From positions 1 to 29,193 of the IMG/VR virus record IMGVR_UViG_3300037882_000744: 29,193 bases of DNA, one strand, 5' to 3'. The notes beneath the pieces were generated by a model, which saw only the letters and a list, made by a program, of their open reading frames with translations, was not told the origin of the DNA and did no database searches. The position numbers and the translations under genes are program-made. Within the stretch, counting starts at the first letter, position 1; the number at the start of each line of letters is the position of its first letter. The DNA is from a virus. Of this stretch, positions 22,540-29,193 are shown one piece after another.

Positions 22540-25500
22540 ATGGGAATTCTTTCAAGACCTAGGTTTCTACCTCAGCAACGTTTAGATTTAGAAGACATAA
22601 ATGCGTTGTTATCTGCGCTTAGAACTGATTCTAAACTATACACAAAGCAATTAGTTAGTCAAAATAACCTAGTTTTTAAGGGTTTTTCTGTAACTGGTAT
22701 TGGTCTTCAAAACGCCGTAGTTAATATGGCAGATGCTACTTTAATCATTCCACAAAATAACAATGACTTCTCTTGGTTTACAGCTGCTCCAGCTGAGCCA
22801 AATATTACTATTCCTGACTCTAGTTTAGCTGATGGCGTTAGAAACTATGTAGAAATTCTCCTCCAAACTGAAAACAACACTCCGTTAACCAAGGCATTTT
22901 GGGATCCCGAAGCCAATTCAGGAGTTGGCGCAGAGTTTAATCAGATCGTAGAAACTATTACAGATCTTAAAGTTGAGATGGTTGTATCTCAAGGTGGATT
23001 CTCTGGATCACCTGACCGTTTACCACTTTGTATTATCGATGTGGATGGCGCTGGAACAATTAAACAAATTCTAGACCGTAGAAATCTATTTGGTCGTTTA
23101 GGAACTCCAGCAAATATTGACAATCGTTATTCTTGGGCTTCTAAGTTTGAACCTGTTTATTCGTTGAACATGACTGCCCAATCTGGTACATTCGTTGCTG
23201 GTGAAACTATCAACATCGGTACAGAAACTGCTAAAGTAATTACTGGCGGTGGTGCTTCTATTACTTTTAACGCTCCATCTGGAATCAATTTCTTTCCTGG
23301 AAACTCTGTAACTGGAGTAACCTCTGGAGCTACAGGAACAATCAATACTGTTTCTGAATCTTTTGCAGGTGCAGATAAAGACCTCAAAACTCAAAAAGAT
23401 ATTAATGATGCTTTGATGACTGAATTAGCCTTTGTAAAAGGTACTAGATTTTGGTATCAAGACGCAGCTTCATCTTTAACTGGTATTATTAAATTCTTAG
23501 AATCTATTTTAGTTCAAAACTCAGCTACTGCAGCTTTTTCTTGGGATGGTTCTGACTTATCTATTACAGATGACAATATCACTCCTGGAAATGATACATT
23601 AGGTTTCATTCGAATTATGGGCCGCGGTGATGATCTCGCTTTGACTCGTGAAGATGGAACTGGTGGCACTTCAAAAATCACTGTAGCCGATGGTGAAGTT
23701 TTATATGTAAAAATTCCTACAACAGGAAACAGAACATTCTCAGGAACTGGTGTTGCAAATACTAATTTTCAATTGGTAGATATTGCTTCTTATGTTTCAT
23801 CAGACGAAACTTATTGGTTAGCATATCGTGAAGGTACTAGACTTTATGTTCGTGGTTATGGTGAAATGGAACCAGGTGAGACCATTAATATTGGTGATCC
23901 TGAATTAGAAGATATTTTAGCTCAAATAGCAGCTAACCAAGTCATTGCAAACCAAGATCGCACCTCTAAATTAATTGAAGGTGGAACTTGGTCTTATATT
24001 GAAAATTCTGGTTCTCCAGTAACTATTGCGTCAGTATCACTTCCATCAAACGGTTTTGTAGTAATAGATGCTGCAAATAAATTAATCGCTCAAAGCTTTA
24101 CTCCTGGATCAAATGTCAGTTTAAATCAAGTAGACGTTCAAGTTAGAAAAGCTGGATCCCCAGTTCATGATATTCGCATGAAGATTTATCCAGATTTAGC
24201 AGGTGAACCTGATACATTAACATTATTAGGTCAGTCTGGACCGTTGTCTGCAGCTGGATTAACTACTTCATTTGTAACTAAAACAGCGTTTAACATGTTG
24301 TCTTTGATTCCTTTGACAAGTGGTCAAAAATATTGGTTAGTTTTAAACGCTGAAAACATTACGACTTTAGATGCTGGAAACCACGTTCAATCTTGGTATG
24401 AAGGTACAGCTGATGGTATTGCAGGACAAACAATTTCTACCTCTAATGATAATGGAAGTACTTGGAGTGATAATCCACAAGGTAGAGATTTAAACTTTGA
24501 TGCGTTTGCAGCTGGTGTAGCTTCTAATGATTTAGAATTAAGTGCAATTGCGTATATTCAAGTTCCTGGAATTCCACTAGGACGTAATACAATACAACCT
24601 CAAATCATCCAACTTCCTAATCCTACATCTGTAGCTTATGTGAATATTAATAGAAACGCTGGAGCAAACGCTAACTTAACAGTTTCAGTAGTAGATTCAG
24701 CTTCATTAGTATTGAATGATAATATAGTAATCGTTGCTAGAAAAGTTACAGGTGGTGCTTTAGTAGGTTCTCACTCTTTCTTATTGAAAAATGGTGAACT
24801 TCTAGAACTTGATGGAGCTTTAGCTGAAATCAACAGATTGTTAGGTCAACTTAAACTTAAGAATCATGAAACAGACCAACAAAAAGTTAGAATTACTGCA
24901 GCCGATTCATCTCTATTAAACGGTAATACATTGAGCCAGATGATTGGTAACTTCTTATTGAAGTTTACTGGTGCACAAATTAACTTTCAAACTGGTGTAG
25001 TTACAAAAGAAGATGGGGTTACTGCTTTAGGAACTAATTTCACTCCTTTTGCAATTCCTTCAAATCAATATTTCTGGTATGGTGTTTCTTTAAATCCTAG
25101 TACTTTAGACGTAGATGGAATGCAGTTAGCTACTGTTCAAGTAGATTTAGCGTCTTCTGCCAACGCATCTCAATCAGCATCCTTAAAACCAGTTATCACT
25201 GGTGAAATCAAACTTGGTGCTATTCAAATTTTCAATAACGCTGGAACTTTAGAAGTTGTTGATGTTAGACCTCTAGGTGTTGGATCAGGTTCTGGTGGAG
25301 GAGCTGGTCAAGGTGCATCTTTCGATGCTGAAATTAGATCTTATTTAAAACTAAGTCCTTATGAATTCGCTACAGAAAACATTATTGCCGTAGACGGTGA
25401 TGATAACATAGATATTACTTCTACTGGAGCATATAGTCCTGCCACTAAGACTTTCGCAATGGATGTAGGCGAGACTTTAATCAGCGAAGAACTATTAGAC

Positions 25501-28341
25501 GCTGATTTTATTGCAGCTAACCGTCCATTAGCTAAAGCCCGAATCTTATTAAGATACGCTGAAGGCGAAGTAGATCCAAATCCAGTTGTTGAATTATCTA
25601 AAAACGGTGGAGTATATACCGCTGTTGTAATGAACAGAATCGGTAATACAGATACTTTTGAGGGTGAACTTGAAATGTCTGCAGCGGTTGGAACTTCTCT
25701 ATTAATGAGAGTTACTGCTTCAGCTCAATCTGAAGTGTTTGCGTATGCGGTATTTTACGATACTACTTTTGTAGCTATCCCACTAGGTTTAACTAAGAAT
25801 GTTCATACAGAAACGTTCTCAGGTAACGATAACCTAACCACATTTACACTGCCTTTCATCCCTGATGTGAGATCACTCCAAGTGTTTGATAAACGTCGTG
25901 GTCAAGTATATGTGTATTCTCCAAATAACGTATCTTTTACCGTATCCGGTAATAATGTTATATTCTCAAATAACTTCTTTGATTATCCTGGTGATACTGT
26001 TGAATTAGAGTTTAGACAACTTGAAGGAAACGGTTTTGATAATGCTGATCAAAACGCAGTAGCTATTGCAGCTCTTCAAACAAGAGACAACGCTATCGGT
26101 GACCAATTAAACGGTCAAGGTAACTTTGTAGTATTAAGTAAAATAGCAGCTCCGTTTACAACTGTTGAAAATCGTGAAATGATCCCAGATTTTACTAATG
26201 ATTTAGCTCCTAGAATGGGTGTTGAACGTATACAATTCCAGGAAATGTTTGATCTTAACCAAGAATTTGGTCCTAATGGCGAAGTTGTAAAAGGATTAAC
26301 GAACGATAAGTTTAACAGAGTTAGATTTATTGGTACTTGGAGTTCTTTCGCTAACACAGCTGGTGAGGGATTTACCACTATCGCAGTAAACGATTATTTA
26401 GAAGTAACTTTTTATGGTACAGGATTAAACATATTAACTAACGTTGATATTCCTAGTAGAGATATAAGAGCGTCAGTAGACGGTGGTTCTGAAGGTTCTA
26501 ATTTAGTTTTTAACGGTTCTGCAGTATTACAAGGTAGAAACTATAATTTAAACGCAGCTATATCTGCTGTATCAGGACTAACTCCTGGAGTACATACTGT
26601 AAAAATTAGAAACAATAACGCAGCCGGTTTAGGTCTTTTTGGTATTGAAATTTTAAATGAAACATCTCAATTGTTTGTTAACTCTGGTGATTATGTTTCC
26701 AAAGGTAAACGTTATTCTCTAGGTTCAAGAACTGGTACTTCATACAATTCAGGTTTTGATTCTGGAGTTCTTGGAACAAAGGGTGGATGCGTTTCTGTTT
26801 ACTTAAAAGATGATAATACTTTGGGTAAAGCTGTCAATCCTACGGAAGCTAACATTCAATATTTAGCTTCAGCTAACCACACTAACGAACAAATAGTTCG
26901 TAAATATAACTTTAGAGAGTTCGGTAAAGGTCGAGGAGATGATTTCAGTATCATTCCTATATCTTTTACCAATGATTCAAGAGCGTTTACCGGTGAAGAT
27001 GGTGTTACCTCTTTAACTGGTCAAAACTCTGGATCATATGATTTAAACGGTGGAGTAAATGGTTTAGGCTGGGGAAATGCCACGGCTGAATACGTAATTA
27101 CATTTATAGGTACTGGTTTAGACATAATGGATCTTACAAATTCTCTGAGCGGATCAAATTTGAATGTGTTCGTTGACGAAGTTTCAGCTGGTACGTTGGC
27201 TCAAATAGCTGGACTTAAACGTCGTAAAATTGTTTCAGGTCTTCCTTATGGAACCCATACAGTTCGTTTACAAGCTGGCTCTCCCTCTCCAACTGATTGG
27301 GTATTTCAAGAAATTATAATATATGCCCCAAAGAAACCAACAATTCCTTCTACGGCTGTTGAGTTATCTAATTATTTTGTGATGGCAAATTATGTTCAAG
27401 GAAACTCAATTACTAACGTTTTAGACTCTACTGGTGTATTACACAAAACTCCTAATAGAGAGTTTATCTACGGTGGAACATGGACTGTAAACGGTATAAA
27501 TCCTGCGTTAGTAGTTGGTGGCCATGATATTAGAACTACTGTAAATAGTTCTTTCTTCGAACACACTTTCTTTGGAACTGGATTTAGTTTACCAATCAGA
27601 GGAAACGTCTCTACAGCAAATATTACCTTGACACTTGATGGTTCAACTAATTTTACAGGTTTAACGGTTAATCAAACTGCCTCAGGCACGTTTGTTCCCG
27701 CAACTGGAGTTTATACTGGCGCAATTAATGATGGACACTTAGGTGTTTCAGGTTTACCATTAGCTAAACATACTATTAGAGTTACATTTAATAATGCCGC
27801 AACAGTTACTTATTTTGCTCCAGGACTTCAAATTATTACTCCAATCCACGCTCCTAAATTAGTAGAAGACGTTACTAGACAAGATGCAATGGATGTAGGT
27901 TCAGAGTCTTTACAAGATTTAAGAGACTTTTCTAATAAACAATTAGTTGAAACAGAGAAGACTCTAAGAACTACTGGAATCGCTGATTCATTAGCATCTA
28001 CTTTAAACGTATTCTTTCCTACTTATATTAAGTCTACTATTTACTTAGAAGAAGAGGGCGAAGTAGATTACAAATTTGATTGTCGAGCATTTATAGGTCC
28101 TAACCCCGGAGCTTTGATCGTAGTTAGACTTAGATTAGATGGTGTTTTCACTTCTGAGTTAATACAAACTAGACAAAATAATGCGTCATTTAACTGGAGT
28201 CAAACTATTGGATTCTCTAGAACTATTAAATTAAGTAAAGGATTTCATACTTTACAAATTTGGTTAGCTAATACAGATACGGTATCTGCAGGTTCTGGAT
28301 TCTCTAACGGTATTCTCAGTGTTAGAAAGGTTACAAAATGA
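22540..28341 (+). CDS. 1933-aa modular tail fibre / receptor-binding protein
   Basis: The largest gene here. The N-terminal 200 residues (FLPQQRLDLEDINALLSALR, FKGFSVTGIGLQNAVVNM, then DGAGTIKQILDRRNLFGRLGTPANI) look like a baseplate-attachment domain. About 490-660 is a beta-sandwich (IAQSFTPGSNVSLNQVDVQV ... KYWLVLNA...SWYEG) resembling the 'choice-of-anchor' type often found in adhesins. A glycine hinge lies near 925 (GSGSGGGAGQG). In the C-terminal third three diverged copies of a galactose-binding-like domain recur, around 1290, 1523 and 1678. Each has 'F.GTG', a central VDG/VDE/LDG strand and a 'GLP.G.HTVR'-type strand. The end (about 1785-1933) is another beta domain, a likely tip. Its stop overlaps the next ATG (ATGA). 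Confidence 0.82.
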   Translation: MGILSRPRFLPQQRLDLEDINALLSALRTDSKLYTKQLVSQNNLVFKGFSVTGIGLQNAVVNMADATLIIPQNNNDFSWFTAAPAEPNITIPDSSLADGVRNYVEILLQTENNTPLTKAFWDPEANSGVGAEFNQIVETITDLKVEMVVSQGGFSGSPDRLPLCIIDVDGAGTIKQILDRRNLFGRLGTPANIDNRYSWASKFEPVYSLNMTAQSGTFVAGETINIGTETAKVITGGGASITFNAPSGINFFPGNSVTGVTSGATGTINTVSESFAGADKDLKTQKDINDALMTELAFVKGTRFWYQDAASSLTGIIKFLESILVQNSATAAFSWDGSDLSITDDNITPGNDTLGFIRIMGRGDDLALTREDGTGGTSKITVADGEVLYVKIPTTGNRTFSGTGVANTNFQLVDIASYVSSDETYWLAYREGTRLYVRGYGEMEPGETINIGDPELEDILAQIAANQVIANQDRTSKLIEGGTWSYIENSGSPVTIASVSLPSNGFVVIDAANKLIAQSFTPGSNVSLNQVDVQVRKAGSPVHDIRMKIYPDLAGEPDTLTLLGQSGPLSAAGLTTSFVTKTAFNMLSLIPLTSGQKYWLVLNAENITTLDAGNHVQSWYEGTADGIAGQTISTSNDNGSTWSDNPQGRDLNFDAFAAGVASNDLELSAIAYIQVPGIPLGRNTIQPQIIQLPNPTSVAYVNINRNAGANANLTVSVVDSASLVLNDNIVIVARKVTGGALVGSHSFLLKNGELLELDGALAEINRLLGQLKLKNHETDQQKVRITAADSSLLNGNTLSQMIGNFLLKFTGAQINFQTGVVTKEDGVTALGTNFTPFAIPSNQYFWYGVSLNPSTLDVDGMQLATVQVDLASSANASQSASLKPVITGEIKLGAIQIFNNAGTLEVVDVRPLGVGSGSGGGAGQGASFDAEIRSYLKLSPYEFATENIIAVDGDDNIDITSTGAYSPATKTFAMDVGETLISEELLDADFIAANRPLAKARILLRYAEGEVDPNPVVELSKNGGVYTAVVMNRIGNTDTFEGELEMSAAVGTSLLMRVTASAQSEVFAYAVFYDTTFVAIPLGLTKNVHTETFSGNDNLTTFTLPFIPDVRSLQVFDKRRGQVYVYSPNNVSFTVSGNNVIFSNNFFDYPGDTVELEFRQLEGNGFDNADQNAVAIAALQTRDNAIGDQLNGQGNFVVLSKIAAPFTTVENREMIPDFTNDLAPRMGVERIQFQEMFDLNQEFGPNGEVVKGLTNDKFNRVRFIGTWSSFANTAGEGFTTIAVNDYLEVTFYGTGLNILTNVDIPSRDIRASVDGGSEGSNLVFNGSAVLQGRNYNLNAAISAVSGLTPGVHTVKIRNNNAAGLGLFGIEILNETSQLFVNSGDYVSKGKRYSLGSRTGTSYNSGFDSGVLGTKGGCVSVYLKDDNTLGKAVNPTEANIQYLASANHTNEQIVRKYNFREFGKGRGDDFSIIPISFTNDSRAFTGEDGVTSLTGQNSGSYDLNGGVNGLGWGNATAEYVITFIGTGLDIMDLTNSLSGSNLNVFVDEVSAGTLAQIAGLKRRKIVSGLPYGTHTVRLQAGSPSPTDWVFQEIIIYAPKKPTIPSTAVELSNYFVMANYVQGNSITNVLDSTGVLHKTPNREFIYGGTWTVNGINPALVVGGHDIRTTVNSSFFEHTFFGTGFSLPIRGNVSTANITLTLDGSTNFTGLTVNQTASGTFVPATGVYTGAINDGHLGVSGLPLAKHTIRVTFNNAATVTYFAPGLQIITPIHAPKLVEDVTRQDAMDVGSESLQDLRDFSNKQLVETEKTLRTTGIADSLASTLNVFFPTYIKSTIYLEEEGEVDYKFDCRAFIGPNPGALIVVRLRLDGVFTSELIQTRQNNASFNWSQTIGFSRTIKLSKGFHTLQIWLANTDTVSAGSGFSNGILSVRKVTK

Positions 28342-29099
28342 AAGTAACTAGTGTTTATAGAAAAGATAAAATAGGTACGCTAAGTCACAATCTTGGAAAC
28401 GTCAATATGGCTTCTTCTATTGTCACGATTGGTGGACTTCAATATGATACAGAAGGTTCTAGATCTGTGGCACTTCCTGCTATGATCGCCAACACTAGAT
28501 ATCAAATTTATGCCGTACTCTCTGGAGGAGATATAATTTTAATTGTTTCTCAGAATGAAAATTCAAACGGTCCTGCCGGATATACTAGTTGGAAATTGGT
28601 CGCCTCGTTATATTCTAATGGTTTATCTTCAGTCGGCTTTGGATCATTTGTCAATATTGTAGGTACTCCAAGTAGTTCTCTTATAGATTTCGATACAACT
28701 AGTACCTTTGTTTCTAATATAGGATATGATGCCGCGTGGTTAAGAGATGGTAAGTATATTAAAGCTTTAATTAGAGCTACTTTTACTGGAACTCCAAATA
28801 ACCCGGCCAATACTATTTTTCAATTACCTAATGGATTAAGTATAGACATATCTAATGTTATACCTGACATTGTGGGTTCTGGCAGATTGGTTTCTGGAGG
28901 CATTGGTTATTCTGGGAGAGTTCAGTATGTATCCAACACCTCTGTTTCATTAGAATCGATGAATGCCTCGGCTACACATGTAGTAGGAAATAATTTAACT
29001 GGAACATCTCCAGCTACTATTATTAATGGAAATTTTATTCATGTTAATATTGATTGTGCAATTCAGGGTTGGTCTAATACTGCCATAGAGGATTTATAA
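28338..29099 (+). CDS. second tail fibre / fibre tip protein
   Basis: A 253-aa, Ser/Asn/Gly-rich beta protein whose start overlaps the large fibre stop (ATGA), so the two are translationally coupled. The N-terminal half 'MIANTRYQIYAVLSGGDIILIVSQNENSNGPAGYTSWKLVASL' and the ending 'IHVNIDCAIQGWSNTAIEDL' match a pattern I know from C-terminal domains of phage minor tail and fibre proteins ('..PV.GWS....'). This suggests the receptor-reading end of the fibre or a separate trimeric tip. No chaperone or protease motif is seen. Confidence 0.65.
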   Translation: MKVTSVYRKDKIGTLSHNLGNVNMASSIVTIGGLQYDTEGSRSVALPAMIANTRYQIYAVLSGGDIILIVSQNENSNGPAGYTSWKLVASLYSNGLSSVGFGSFVNIVGTPSSSLIDFDTTSTFVSNIGYDAAWLRDGKYIKALIRATFTGTPNNPANTIFQLPNGLSIDISNVIPDIVGSGRLVSGGIGYSGRVQYVSNTSVSLESMNASATHVVGNNLTGTSPATIINGNFIHVNIDCAIQGWSNTAIEDL

Positions 29100-29100
29100 T

Positions 29101-29193
29101 ATGAGTACAGGTAAAGGTTCAAAATCAATTCGTAAAAGTCAACAAGGTAACGATTTAATACCTTCAGTTGGTTTTTTAAATACTGTAGCTAAA
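29101..29193 (+). CDS. start of a further ORF (cut by window edge)
   Basis: An ATG one base after the preceding TAA (TAATATG arrangement) opens 31 codons without a stop to the end of the window: MSTGKGSKSIRKSQQGNDLI, then PSVGFLNTVAK. The N-terminus is basic and Ser/Gly-rich. Too little is present to assign a family. Position suggests another fibre or tail accessory gene of the same transcript. Confidence 0.6.
   Translation, partial: MSTGKGSKSIRKSQQGNDLIPSVGFLNTVAK

Overview
The window is a late structural (virion) segment of an AT-rich, contractile-tailed bacteriophage (myovirus morphology), with one nucleotide-metabolism operon at the left end. The evidence is a near-complete, recognisable tail and baseplate gene set (sheath, tube, tape measure, hub, spike, gp25-like wedge, BaseplateJ-like wedge, tail protein I-like wedge, fibres), tight ATGA/TAATG gene overlaps and purine-rich GGAG-type ribosome sites. 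No tRNA, IS element, integrase, att site or CRISPR array was seen. The host cannot be named. A Sec/lipoprotein-type signal on one phage protein fits a bacterium that sorts lipoproteins, and SD-led translation argues against a host that has lost SD use.

Layout. (1) 1-351, minus strand: N-terminus of a probable sigma-70-family factor, cut by the window edge. (2) 443-2228, plus: dUTPase, a ThyA-fold enzyme with the dCMP-hydroxymethylase Asn-to-Asp signature, and a P-loop deoxynucleotide kinase-like protein. Together they suggest that the phage makes a modified pyrimidine for its DNA. (3) 2293-4896, plus: small unknown and membrane proteins, a head-tail connector/neck-like protein, a probable tail-completion protein and a small unknown. 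(4) 4921-7685, plus: sheath, unknown, tube, closed by a strong hairpin-T terminator at 7695-7761. (5) 7760-9442, minus: an inverted accessory cassette of a subtilisin-like predicted lipoprotein protease and five tiny ORFs. Three of these tiny ORFs (51, 38 and 53 aa) were recovered by hand-reading the minus strand. (6) 9476-9617: divergent regulatory region with repeated TTGATAT elements and dyads. (7) 9618-15542, plus: chaperone-like pair, tape measure, hub, repeat-bearing spike and a triple-repeat protein. (8) 15584-22482, plus: LysM-gp25 fusion, giant BaseplateJ-like wedge, tail protein I-like wedge. (9) 22540-29193, plus: 1933-aa modular tail fibre, a second fibre/tip protein and the start of another ORF.

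Transcription logic. Three transcription units open with an identical 10-mer, TTGATATAAT, and a fourth with a one-base variant. The 10-mer contains an extended -10 box (TGnTATAAT), usually without a good -35. This suggests a shared late-promoter class, possibly served by the sigma-like protein at the left edge. At 2943 the predicted transcription start falls on the A of the ATG, so that gene may be leaderless.

The most notable points are the dCMP-hydroxymethylase-like cassette, the phage sigma factor with the repeated extended -10 motif, the protease cassette inverted inside the tail module, the LysM-gp25 fusion and the triple-domain fibre.
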